Positions 35,741 to 47,151 of a stretch of 64,000 nucleotides of DNA are shown here, in pieces. The DNA comes from Deltaproteobacteria bacterium (GTDB lineage: Bacteria > Myxococcota_A > Polyangia > Polyangiales > Polyangiaceae), in NCBI GenBank assembly GCA_016218915.1, contig JACRCQ010000030.1:1-64000 (forward strand), read 5' to 3'. The number at the start of each line of letters is the position of its first letter. Positions within the stretch are counted from its first letter, which is position 1. Under the pieces are notes generated by a model. The model had not been told where the DNA came from, did no database searches, and saw nothing but the letters and a program-made list of their open reading frames with translations. Made by a program: the position numbers and the translations under genes.

Positions 35741-36433
35741 ATGCGAAGGGAAATGCTCTCGACGTCCCGGATCGCCCTCGTGGCTGCAGCCCTGGCCATG
35801 GGTGCCGCCGCCTGCGGGGCGTCCTCTCCCATGCCCAAGGATCCCTCCGAGGCGCTTCGTGCCTACTCCGGCGCCCTGGAGCAAGGCCGGATCGACGAGG
35901 CCTACGCCATGCTCAGCGAGGAGGCGCGTCGCGAGATATCGCTCGACGCTTTCCGGCGAATGGCGACCGAGAGCCCGGCCGAAGTCCGCGAAATCGCCAG
36001 GGCCATGACGCGCCCGTCGTCCGCTCCCGTGGTCACGGCCACGATCAGCACGCCTTCGGGAGATTCCCTGCTGCTGGTCTACGAGTCGGGCCGCTGGAGG
36101 ATCGATGGGTCTGCCATCGATCTGTACGCGCAGATCACGCCAAGGCAGGCTGTGACCGCGTTCGTGCGCGGCTTCGAGCGGCACCGATACGACATCCTGA
36201 TGCGCTTCGTGCCCGACTCGAAGAAGGCCGGCCTCGATGCAGCCAAGCTCAAGGATGCCTGGGAAGGCTCCCAGCGCCAGGACATGGAGAGAATCGTCCA
36301 AGCCGTGAAGAGCGCTCTGCCCACGGCGACGTTCGAGGAGGTCGGCGACCGGGCCACCATGCCCTTTGGCGCTGTGGGGACCGTGCAGCTCGTGCGCGAG
36401 CACGGTGTCTGGAAGATCGAAGACTTCGACTGA
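35741..36433 (+). CDS. Lipoprotein with two NTF2-like repeats
   Basis: 230 residues. Signal peptide with lipobox AAAC, then two domains of about 95 residues. Each starts with a helix pair (ALRAYSGALEQGRIDEAYAM; TAFVRGFERHRYDILMRF) and ends with a strand and W (LLVYESGRWRIDG; LVREHGVWKIEDF). This is the pattern of NTF2-like folds such as DUF4878. Ligand unknown. It is followed 4 bases later by the HisH-like gene, so they are co-transcribed. Confidence 0.72.
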   Translation: MRREMLSTSRIALVAAALAMGAAACGASSPMPKDPSEALRAYSGALEQGRIDEAYAMLSEEARREISLDAFRRMATESPAEVREIARAMTRPSSAPVVTATISTPSGDSLLLVYESGRWRIDGSAIDLYAQITPRQAVTAFVRGFERHRYDILMRFVPDSKKAGLDAAKLKDAWEGSQRQDMERIVQAVKSALPTATFEEVGDRATMPFGAVGTVQLVREHGVWKIEDFD

Positions 36434-36437
36434 CCCC

Positions 36438-37094
36438 ATGCGACGTCTCGGGATCATCGGCCCTGGCGCGGGCGATTCGGTTCCGCTCATCGGGGCCTTC
36501 GAGCGGGTCTGTCTGAACACTGGCACGCCCTGCAGCGTCCACGAGGTCCTGCGCCCTGAGCAGGTGCGGGACGTCGACCTGCTGGTGCTGGCGTCCGCCC
36601 GATCGTTCGCGTCGCTGAGTATGGCTCTCGCCGACGGAATGGGAGAGGCGATCGTCGGACACATCGGTGCCGGCAAGCCGCTGCTAGGCATTTCGGTGGG
36701 AATGCAGGTCTTGTTCGAGTCCGCCGAGGGCGCGCCAGGGGCCGCGGGATTGGGGGTACTTCCAGGGGTCGCCAGGATGCTCGCGCCCGAGGCCGATCCG
36801 ATCAGCGGTGCACGGCTGCGGGCTCGCCAGATCGGCTGGAACCGGCTGATGATCGAGCCCGGGCGCTGTCCGGTGCTGGACGCGGTTGGACGCGCGGGGA
36901 CCTGGGCGTATTTTTCCCACAGCCTGCACGTTGAGCCTGGGGATCGAAGCATCGTGGTTGCCACGACAGACCACGGCGCGCGGCCGATCGTGGCGGCTGT
37001 GAGGCGTGACAACGTGATCGGCACGCAATTCCGGCCGGACAAGAGCCATCGCGCCGGCACCCGCATGCTGGTGGCCTACGTCGAACAGCGCTGA
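36438..37094 (+). CDS. HisH-like glutamine amidotransferase with all catalytic residues replaced
   Basis: 218 residues, normal HisH length. True HisH releases ammonia from glutamine for imidazole-glycerol-phosphate synthase. The scaffold is recognisable (GKPLLGISVGMQVLFESAEG, then IGWNRL and YFSHSLH). However, the nucleophile Cys of GICLGMQ is Ser86, and the His and Glu of FHPE are Arg199 and Asp201 (TQFRPDKS). The PGVGAF oxyanion segment is ASARSF. It cannot be a normal glutaminase. No other his gene is nearby; neighbours are a lipoprotein and a TPR-AIM24 protein. It is probably a binding or regulatory pseudoenzyme. Confidence 0.8.
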   Translation: MRRLGIIGPGAGDSVPLIGAFERVCLNTGTPCSVHEVLRPEQVRDVDLLVLASARSFASLSMALADGMGEAIVGHIGAGKPLLGISVGMQVLFESAEGAPGAAGLGVLPGVARMLAPEADPISGARLRARQIGWNRLMIEPGRCPVLDAVGRAGTWAYFSHSLHVEPGDRSIVVATTDHGARPIVAAVRRDNVIGTQFRPDKSHRAGTRMLVAYVEQR

Positions 37095-37124
37095 GCGTGG
37101 GCAACGGGGCGCCAGGCGTGTACG

Positions 37125-38540
37125 ATGCAGCCCGCGATGTCGGAACCCCCGCGTAGGCAGCCAGCCTATACCGCTCCACCGGAGTCGGCACCCGGTGCGC
37201 TCACGAGCGAGGAGTTCCTGTTCCATATGTACCGGGGGTCCGAGCTTCTCCAGGAGGATCGGGTCCACGAGGCCAAGGAGGAGATCGAGAACGCGCTGCG
37301 TCTGCAGCCGCGCGACGCCAAGGGGCAGGCGCTGCTTGCCATGGTCTACTTCCGCCTCGGCATGTATCCGCGAGCCATCTCGATCTACGAGGAGATCATC
37401 GCGTCGTTTCCTTCGGAGAACAGCCCGCGCATCAACCTTTCGCTCTGCTACCTGAAGACCGGCCAGCCAGAGCGCGCACGCACGCTGCTCGAAGAGGTCG
37501 TGCGCATCGAGCCGAAGCACGAGCGGGCGTGGGGCTATCTCGGTCTCGCCTTCGAGCGCCTGCATGACCTGGAGCGCGCGCGCCACTGCTTCGAGCGCGC
37601 AGGCCAGAAGGCCATGGCGAGGCGCATGATCGACCAGGCGGTAGGCTCGACGCCGACCGAAGGAAAGGCAGCGGAGCCGGCGGAGAAGACGGAAGTCAGG
37701 CGCGCTGCCGCAGAAGCGTTCCACGGGCTCGATGACGGGGACGCGTCGTTCACGATCGCCAATGGCGTGAACTCCGACGCGGTCCCTGCGGGTGGATGGC
37801 AGGAGGTGTCAGCCGCGCATCCCGCCGTGCCGCCACCTGCGCGCGTCCCGACGCTGGCTCCTGCCGCGGCCCCTGAGCCGATCGTCGTGGGTGCGCCGGC
37901 CCATCGGCTGCCGCACTTCGCACGCGAGACCACGTTCGCGTTCCCGGCCGATGCGCGGGTTGCGCTCGTGGATCGATCGGTGCTCGTGCGCGTGCACAAC
38001 GGGTTCGGAGTCCGGCTCGATCTGGTTCGTGCGATGATCGGGCCCACGGCGGGGATCCAGGCCACGCCGCTGTTCCGGCGCACGCGCGGACGGGTCGAGG
38101 ATTTGTGGCTCGGATCTTCCACGCGCCCGCTCAGCCTCGTGACCGAGGCGACCCGGCTCGTGCTTCAGGCGACGAGGGATCGAAGGCTGGCGCCGGTGCT
38201 GCTGGACGGCGACTTCGTGTACGTACGCGAAGACTCCCTTGCAGGGTTCGACCAGTCGCTGTCGTACGAGAACGGCCGGCTCCCGATCGGCGAAGGCGAG
38301 GCGGCCAACATGGTGCGCGTGCACGGGCACGGCTACGTGGTGCTGGACATGCCTGCAGGATTCGGCGCGGTCGAGGTGACGTCGTCGTCGAGCGTGGTGG
38401 TGCGTCGCGATGCGATCCTCGGGTGGAGCGGACGGCTGGTGCCGCGTGCGCTCGCGGCCATGGAAGCACCGGTGGAGCTTCGGGAGTGCGTGGCATTCTC
38501 GGGCGATGGGTGCGTGTGGATCGAGGCGCCTGGGTTCTGA
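37125..38540 (+). CDS. TPR protein fused to AIM24-like domain
   Basis: 471 residues. At least three TPR units span about 28-150 (AKEEIENALRLQPRDAKGQ; AISIYEEIIASFPSEN; ERARTLLEEVVRIEPKH; ERAWGYLGLAFERLHD). A disordered Pro/Ala linker runs to about 260. The C-terminal 200 residues are beta-rich and resemble AIM24 (VLLDGDFVYVREDSLAGFD, then GYVVLDMPAGFG and VVVRRDAILGW). AIM24 proteins are membrane-associated in mitochondria; the bacterial role is not established. An internal ATG at 37137 is an alternative start. Confidence 0.75.
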   Translation: MQPAMSEPPRRQPAYTAPPESAPGALTSEEFLFHMYRGSELLQEDRVHEAKEEIENALRLQPRDAKGQALLAMVYFRLGMYPRAISIYEEIIASFPSENSPRINLSLCYLKTGQPERARTLLEEVVRIEPKHERAWGYLGLAFERLHDLERARHCFERAGQKAMARRMIDQAVGSTPTEGKAAEPAEKTEVRRAAAEAFHGLDDGDASFTIANGVNSDAVPAGGWQEVSAAHPAVPPPARVPTLAPAAAPEPIVVGAPAHRLPHFARETTFAFPADARVALVDRSVLVRVHNGFGVRLDLVRAMIGPTAGIQATPLFRRTRGRVEDLWLGSSTRPLSLVTEATRLVLQATRDRRLAPVLLDGDFVYVREDSLAGFDQSLSYENGRLPIGEGEAANMVRVHGHGYVVLDMPAGFGAVEVTSSSSVVVRRDAILGWSGRLVPRALAAMEAPVELRECVAFSGDGCVWIEAPGF

Positions 38541-38591
38541 GCCAATCGCCCGCTCCCTTCGGTCGCGGCTCCATGCGCACAACCGTTCGCG

Positions 38592-39599
38592 CTATCCGTC
38601 CGGAACCTGCACCGAGCGGAGGAACGCTGCGCTGTCCTCGGGGTAGGAGTCGTTGACGTACATTCCGGAGCCGAGCTCGAATCCTGCAGCGCGCGCGAGC
38701 CGGGGCACGATCGACAGGTACCAGTGGAACTCGCCGTTGGAGCAGGTGCGAGGCGAGGATCGAATCACGTAGTTGAAGTCCGGGTCGTTGAGCCCGAAGT
38801 AGAGCTTGCGCAGCACGGCGCGCAGAGACGCAGCAAGGTTCGCCACCTCGACGTCGTTGATCTCGCCGTAGGACCCCATGTGGCGGCGGGGAAAGATCCA
38901 GATGTGGTAGCTCGACAGCGCCGCGTACGGAACGAGCGCAACGAAGGATTCGTTCAGGTGCACGATGCGCACGCCTTCTGCGATTTCGTCGTCGACCATC
39001 TTGCACAGCACGCAATGGCCGTAGAGCGCCTGATGATCCTCGAGCGTGCGTATGCGATCGCGGACCTGATAGGACACCACCGACGTCGCGACCACCTGCG
39101 AGTGCGGATGGACGAGGGACGTGCCGGCCGCGGGGCCGTGGTTCTTGAAGAGCAGAATATGACCGAGCCGAGGATCGGCCTGGCACACCTGGTAGCGATT
39201 CCGGTACGTGCGCAGGATCGCCTCGACCTGGGATGGCGGCATCAGGGCCGTGGTCAGATCGTGCCTGGGCGTCTCGATGATCACATCGTGCACGCCGAAT
39301 CCGTCCACCGCATGCTTCAGGCCGTCGTGGCGCGGTGCAGGGTTGGTCTGATCGCGCGAGAGCACGGGGAAGCGATTGGGCACCACGCGGGTCTGCCATC
39401 CGGCATCGAGAGCGGCAGGAAGACGGAACGATTCCTCGGTGGTCAAGTGCTCGTTGCCCGGGCAGAAGGGGCAATCCGGATCGTGCGCCGCGAGGGGAGG
39501 ACGGCTTGGGCGGGACTTGAAGTCCTTGGGCCGGGTCGCTCTGCCCGGCGCGATGATCACCCACTCCTTGGTCACCACGTTCAGGCGGAGTTCCGACAT
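38592..39599 (-). CDS. galT: Galactose-1-phosphate uridylyltransferase
   Basis: 335 residues. It exchanges UMP between UDP-glucose and galactose-1-phosphate in the Leloir pathway. The HIT-type catalytic motif HPHSQ is in SLVHPHSQVVA; N-terminal zinc Cys pair in CPFCPGN; a second set in HCVLCK. The ending HWYLSIVPRLARAAGFELG is typical of bacterial GalT. The start is the ATG at 39599 (MSELRL); an ATG three codons upstream is also possible. No galK or galE lies beside it, so it may serve nucleotide-sugar supply rather than galactose use. Confidence 0.9.
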   Translation of the reverse strand: MSELRLNVVTKEWVIIAPGRATRPKDFKSRPSRPPLAAHDPDCPFCPGNEHLTTEESFRLPAALDAGWQTRVVPNRFPVLSRDQTNPAPRHDGLKHAVDGFGVHDVIIETPRHDLTTALMPPSQVEAILRTYRNRYQVCQADPRLGHILLFKNHGPAAGTSLVHPHSQVVATSVVSYQVRDRIRTLEDHQALYGHCVLCKMVDDEIAEGVRIVHLNESFVALVPYAALSSYHIWIFPRRHMGSYGEINDVEVANLAASLRAVLRKLYFGLNDPDFNYVIRSSPRTCSNGEFHWYLSIVPRLARAAGFELGSGMYVNDSYPEDSAAFLRSVQVPDG

Positions 39600-39840
39600 G
39601 GTCTCCAACGATCACCTGTAGCGGCAGGCAGGTCAACCAGGAAACCATTGGAGCAATCCTGCAAGAGGCTGCGCGCCTTTGCGCGCGGCACCGCGGGCCA
39701 ATTCGCGGTTCGCGGGGCACGCATGCGCGCGCTACAATGAGGGGTTCGCGTGGTCGATGCACACTCGCCCACGACGGACCCGCAGCAGATACGCATCCAT
39801 GATGTGCAATCCAGCGCACTCGCCTGAAAGGAGAACTGCC

Positions 39841-41163
39841 TTGACGAAGTCCTGCGCGCGCGATCCGGACAAGCTCGTATCGATGAGGGCAAGCGCCGCC
39901 TTGCTCAGGGGGATGATTGGGTTGCCGAAGTGGTTGGTGGCGTCGCTGGCCATGCTGGCCGTGGTGCTCGCCAGCAGCGAAGCCTGGAGCCAGGGGATCT
40001 TTCTCACCCAGCTCAGCGACAATGCCCTGGACCGGTTCAACGAGGCGTGCCCTGGGCTGTACACGGCGCCTGGCACCGAGTGCCACAAGAAGATCTGCGG
40101 CGTGTCGGTCGACATCTCGCAGGGACCCGGACGTACGATTTCGTTCAATGGCTCGGCGCCGAGAGCAGCGCACACGACCGACGCAGATGCGATCGCAAAC
40201 GCCAACGTCCTGAACACGGCGTGTGGCGGCGCTGGCACTGCCGACTCGCTGCTCGTGTCCGGAGGCGCCTACGGCTTGCAGACCTATGTGGTGGAGACCT
40301 TTGACACGACCGCGGGGCATGCGTTGCCGGACAAGAGCAAAGCGAGCCTTCGCATCGGTGGCCGCTTCGAGCACGGGTCGGGGGACAACCTCGCTGCGTC
40401 CACGAATGGCGCGATCGTGCCATTCACCTACTCGAGGTGGCTGTCGGACAAGTCATTCCTGAACGTCGCCGGCAACGTGATGTATGCGCATCTCAATGCC
40501 ACGAGCGCAACCGTGCCCAATCCGACTGGCGGCCCGCCGACGGTGGCGCTTCCAGCATGGAACCAGGAGGGCATCACGATCGCGCCTTCGTACGGGCGGA
40601 TGCTGAAGGAAGACGAGGCGACTGGCAAGAAGGCGGCGGTGGGAGCCTGGATTCCGCTGCAGTTCTACACGATGGCGATGCCCGGCCTGGACAAGCGGCT
40701 CAATCACTACGCACTCGGCGTCGGGGGAATCGCGACCGGTTCGATTCAGCTCTCCGCTACGCGGCTGTCCGGCGGGACGAGCCTTGCGCCCAAGGTCGCC
40801 GACGGAGCGATCGTGATGCCTCTGAACCTGATGGCGCGTCTCGAGCGATCGATCTCTCCTTTTGTCGAGGGATTTGCCACGGCCAGCCTTGCGGTGGATC
40901 CGGTCGGCAAGGGTCCAGCCTTCTTCATCGGGGGATTTGGAGCCAACGTGGGGAGCTTCGACTTCGGGTACCGCATCTTCGCAGGCGGCGGGTTCGTGGC
41001 TCACATGCTCGGGTTCTCCTTCAAGACCGAGCTGGCAGGCAACGAAGCCCTCGCAAAGCCCGACGGCCAGACCGAGCCGGAGAAGCCCGCCGAAAGCGAG
41101 ACCAAGAAGCCCGCCGAAAGCGAGACCAAGAAGCCCGCCGAAGCCGAGCCCAAGAAGCCGTGA
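39841..41163 (+). CDS. Exported protein, probable outer-membrane or secreted beta-rich protein
   Basis: 440 residues from a TTG at 39841 preceded by GAAAGGAGAA; the frame is open upstream but without a site. A long signal peptide ends SSEAWSQG. Two early Cys (CPG, CHKKICG) may form a disulphide pair. Many alternating strands (ASLRIGGRFEHG, FLNVAGNVMYAHLN, SFDFGYRIFAGGGFVAHML) suggest a beta-barrel or sandwich. It ends in KPAESETK repeats. No family recognised. Confidence 0.65.
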   Translation: MTKSCARDPDKLVSMRASAALLRGMIGLPKWLVASLAMLAVVLASSEAWSQGIFLTQLSDNALDRFNEACPGLYTAPGTECHKKICGVSVDISQGPGRTISFNGSAPRAAHTTDADAIANANVLNTACGGAGTADSLLVSGGAYGLQTYVVETFDTTAGHALPDKSKASLRIGGRFEHGSGDNLAASTNGAIVPFTYSRWLSDKSFLNVAGNVMYAHLNATSATVPNPTGGPPTVALPAWNQEGITIAPSYGRMLKEDEATGKKAAVGAWIPLQFYTMAMPGLDKRLNHYALGVGGIATGSIQLSATRLSGGTSLAPKVADGAIVMPLNLMARLERSISPFVEGFATASLAVDPVGKGPAFFIGGFGANVGSFDFGYRIFAGGGFVAHMLGFSFKTELAGNEALAKPDGQTEPEKPAESETKKPAESETKKPAEAEPKKP

Positions 41164-41175
41164 GCGCTGGTGAGA

Positions 41176-41193
41176 TGCCGGCTCAGGCCGGCA
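41176..41193. terminator. Hairpin between convergent genes
   Basis: TGCCGGC at 41176-41182 pairs with 41187-41193 across TCAG. It straddles the prs stop codon and lies 13 bases beyond the stop of the convergent exported-protein gene, so it can serve both. No U-tract. Confidence 0.45.
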
Positions 41194-42142
41194 GACACTC
41201 CATCATCTGACTGATCGATCGCCCTCCGTGAATCCGCAGGATCGCGTCGGAGAACATCGAGGCGGTCGAAAGCACCTTCAGATTCCTGAGCGCCGTCATC
41301 TTCGCCTGCGAGATCGGGATGGTGTCCGTGAGCACCAGCTCGTCGATGTCGGTGTTGTTGAGGCGCTCGATCGCGCTTCCCGAGAGCACGCCGTGCGTGG
41401 CGCCGACGCGCACGCGCTTGGCCCCGAAGCTGCGCAGGATCCTGGCTGCCTCCTGGATCGAGCCTCCGGTCGCGATCTCGTCGTCAAAGATGATCGCGTC
41501 CTTGTTGTGCACTTCGCCGATGAGCGCCCAGGACGAAGCCTGCTCGGTGTCGTCGAAGCGTCGCTTGTCGATGATGGCGAGCGGCAGCCCCAGCCCCTTG
41601 GCGAAGTGCCCGGCGACCTTGCCTGCGCCTGCGTCGGTGGCGACCACGACCGAGTTGGACAGGTCCGAGTTCTTGAAGTGACGCACCAGCACGGGCGTTG
41701 CCAGGAGCTGGTCCGCAGGGATCCGGAAGAAGCCGAGGATCTGCGGCGCGTGCAAGGTCATGGTCAGCACGCGCTCTGCACCTGCGGTCTGCAGCAGGTC
41801 TGCCACCAGCCGCGCCGTGATCGAGATGCGCGCTTCGTCCTTCTTGTCGCTCCGCGCATAGGGGAAGTACGGCAGCACAGCGGTGATGCGCGCTGCGGAC
41901 GCGTACTTCAGCGCATCGATCAGGATCAGCAGCTCCATCAGGTTGTCGCTGACCGGCACTGCCGAGGTCTGGATGACGAAGACGTCGGCCTCGCGGACGT
42001 TCTCTTCGATCTTGACCTTGATGTTCTCGTTCGAGAAGCGCGTCACCTTCAGCTTGCCCAGCGGCATGCCCATGTAGGTGGCGATCTGGCTGGCAAGTTC
42101 CGGGTGACTGCTTCCGGCAAATACCTTCATCTCACCGATCAT
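41183..42142 (-). CDS. prs: Ribose-phosphate pyrophosphokinase
   Basis: 319 residues, standard length. It makes PRPP from ribose-5-phosphate and ATP for nucleotide, His, Trp and NAD synthesis. Recognisable are the opening MKVFAGSSHPELA, RITAVLPYFPYARSDKK, and THGVLSGSAIERL with LVLTDTIP. The signatures deviate from most bacterial enzymes (TLHAPQILGFFRIPADQL where DLHA is usual; DDEIATGGS in the PRPP loop), so it could be a divergent paralogue. AGGAGATA before the ATG at 42142 fixes the start. Its product also feeds the pncB reaction. Confidence 0.9.
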   Translation of the reverse strand: MIGEMKVFAGSSHPELASQIATYMGMPLGKLKVTRFSNENIKVKIEENVREADVFVIQTSAVPVSDNLMELLILIDALKYASAARITAVLPYFPYARSDKKDEARISITARLVADLLQTAGAERVLTMTLHAPQILGFFRIPADQLLATPVLVRHFKNSDLSNSVVVATDAGAGKVAGHFAKGLGLPLAIIDKRRFDDTEQASSWALIGEVHNKDAIIFDDEIATGGSIQEAARILRSFGAKRVRVGATHGVLSGSAIERLNNTDIDELVLTDTIPISQAKMTALRNLKVLSTASMFSDAILRIHGGRSISQMMECLPA

Positions 42143-42358
42143 GGCGCTATCTCCTGCCTCCCCGCGGGAGCACGCGGGCCGCGACAGGCCATCCGCCTTG
42201 TGCTCGGCGGCTGACTCGGCCTGGGGCCCGGACGGCATCCATCGCGGCTCGACTTATAGCCCCTTTGTGACCGACAGGGAGACGGAACCGACAGCCATTT
42301 CACAATTCGCGGATCCACCCGTGGCACGCCCCGGCGACTGTGTGCCGCCACCGCTTGC

Positions 42359-45458
<3,100 letters not shown>

Positions 45459-45475
<17 letters not shown>

Positions 45476-46994
45476 GCAGCCAGCTCTCCCCGGTCGTGCG
45501 GTCGATGAAGACCCAGCCCGTGCTGCCTGAGTCGTTGCTCAGCCACACGCGCGCGTAGTCGCGGCTCACCGGCGACGACGTCCACCAGTCCACGCCGTGC
45601 AGCCGTACGTCGAACTCCATGGCTTTGACCTCGAGAGCCACAGGCATGCACACCACAAGGTCGCCGATCGCGATCGGCCCCTGGCCGATGGGGTGAGGGG
45701 ATGCGAGGATCCGGGTCACGGCAGCACCTGGACCGGAGAGGGTCGGGTTGGGGCTGGACCTTCGCAGGTGCGCAAGGTCGCCGATCGGACGCAGCTGCGA
45801 GCGCGATTCCGGGCGATACGAGGGCTGAAGTGCGAGAACTCCGACGCGATCAGCGCCGATCTCCGCGGACAGCTCTGCGAGCAGCACCGGGAGGGCGTCG
45901 GGCGATGCTTGGACGTCGCGCGACAGGTCGAGCTGCACGCGAGGCGCACGGGTGACCAGCGGCGCTTGCAGCGTCATCGCGAGCGCAGGCGCCCCCAGCT
46001 GCGCCCCCTCGAGCTTGGCTCGCATCGCGCGAAGCAGATCGTCGGCACGGCTGAGCGGGGAGGGGAGATCCACGCGAAGCGTGCACTGGGGCGCAACGCC
46101 GCGCAGGTGAGCAATGCCCTTGTCGCACTGAATCTGGAGCACCAGCGCGCGGGTGGCTTCGCCGCGCCCTTCGAGACGCGCTGCCACGCGCGCGGTCAGG
46201 CGATTGAGCACGAACACGAGCGCAGATTGCTGCTCGACCCCTTCCTCCCAGCTCAGCTCCTCGCTCACCACGCGCGGAGGCTCGTAGGCCACCAGGGGCG
46301 ACGGATCGTGACCAGCGATCAACGACAGAACCAGGGGTGCGCGATCGCCGAGACGCGAAGCGACCTGATCCCGCGGCAGACGTCCGAGATCGCTCACGGT
46401 CACCACACCCACGCGAACCAGCCAGCCCGTGGTCTCGTCGTCGAGCGGCAGCGCCGTGCATGGCAGCGCTGCCATCGCCTTGTGCCCCTGGCCCGGCGGG
46501 ATCACCTGGGCCAGCGTGGTTGCGTGGCGCGCCACAGCAGCACCCACCTGCGGCCCATCGGCAATCACCACGCGCGCCGCGTGATCGAGCTGTGCCACAC
46601 GATCGTGCAGCTCGGCTGCCAGAGCCTCTTCACCTCCGGCAAGATGCGCCGCTCCGGTCAGATCCACGTAGACCGCGTCCGGAGCACACAGCGATACGGT
46701 CGGCCCGAACGCCATCGCCACCTCGGCCACGCTCGCGAGCGCCTGGTGCACCTGCGCTTCGGTCACGCGCCTGACGTCGAGCGCTGCCACGTAGGCTCTG
46801 GCTTCCGCGATCGTCAGCCCTGCGCGCAATCCTGCCTTGCGCGCACGCTGATCGACCGCGTCGAGCGTTGCTTGATCGCTGAGATGCTCGGACGCAGAGA
46901 GCACCACGCCCACGGGGCGTCGCGACGAGCCAGAGCCCGCGATCTCGCACAGGAGCCTGGGCAACACGATGGCTGCGATACGACGGGCGGGCAT
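45459..46994 (-). CDS. imuB: ImuB, Y-family polymerase-like mutasome subunit
   Basis: 511 residues. Y-family-like N-terminus (ARRIAAIVLPRLLCEIAG; DAVYVDLTGAAHLAGGEEAL; helix-hairpin-helix-like VSDLGRLPRDQVASRLG) with the C-terminal extension typical of ImuB (AVTRILASPHPIGQGP; WWTSSPVSRDYARVWL). ImuB proteins lack polymerase activity and bridge DnaE2 to the clamp. The ATG at 46994 was chosen since homology starts there. The SOS-type box touches it directly, and the -10 places the start of transcription at about the start codon, suggesting a leaderless mRNA. Confidence 0.92.
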
Positions 46995-47029
46995 ACTGAA
47001 CAGATTAGCAGTATTCGAGAGGGCGGCAA
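46995..47029 (-). promoter_or_regulatory. imuB promoter with LexA-type box
   Basis: Read on the minus strand, CTGCTAATCTGTTCAGT at 46995-47011 matches the Myxococcus LexA consensus as I recall it (CTRHAMRYBYGTTCAGS) at 15 of 17 positions and abuts the imuB ATG. It overlaps TAATCT (-10, 47002-47007); TTGCCG (-35, 47024-47029) lies 16 bases upstream. LexA binding would cover the -10. The same 157-base gap serves the divergent ATPase gene. Confidence 0.65.
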
Positions 47030-47062
47030 GGGTGGGCAGGCGAGTCTTTGCCTGCGGTAGGG

Positions 47063-47093
47063 AAGCTGCAGCGACCCGAGCAGGGTGCAGCTT
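47063..47093. promoter_or_regulatory. Inverted repeat ahead of the ATPase-TOPRIM pair
   Basis: AAGCTGCA at 47063-47070 and its exact complement TGCAGCTT at 47086-47093 are separated by 15 bases, about two helical turns centre to centre. The pair lies 60 bases before the ATPase ATG and could be an operator for an autoregulator or an unlinked repressor. No regulator gene is in the unit. Confidence 0.35.
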
Positions 47094-47151
47094 GAGGGGC
47101 GTCCATGATACGGACCAAGCAGGGACGGATCGGTCGCCAAGACAGGTCAAT

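Noticed and set aside
34089-36008. 639-codon plus-strand open frame
   Set aside because: Antisense to lon and running into the next lipoprotein gene in another frame; composition typical of a shadow.
38131-40374. 747-codon minus-strand frame over galT
   Set aside because: galT with its HPHSQ and Cys motifs occupies another frame of the same strand; this one is Arg/Ser/Pro-rich without a domain.
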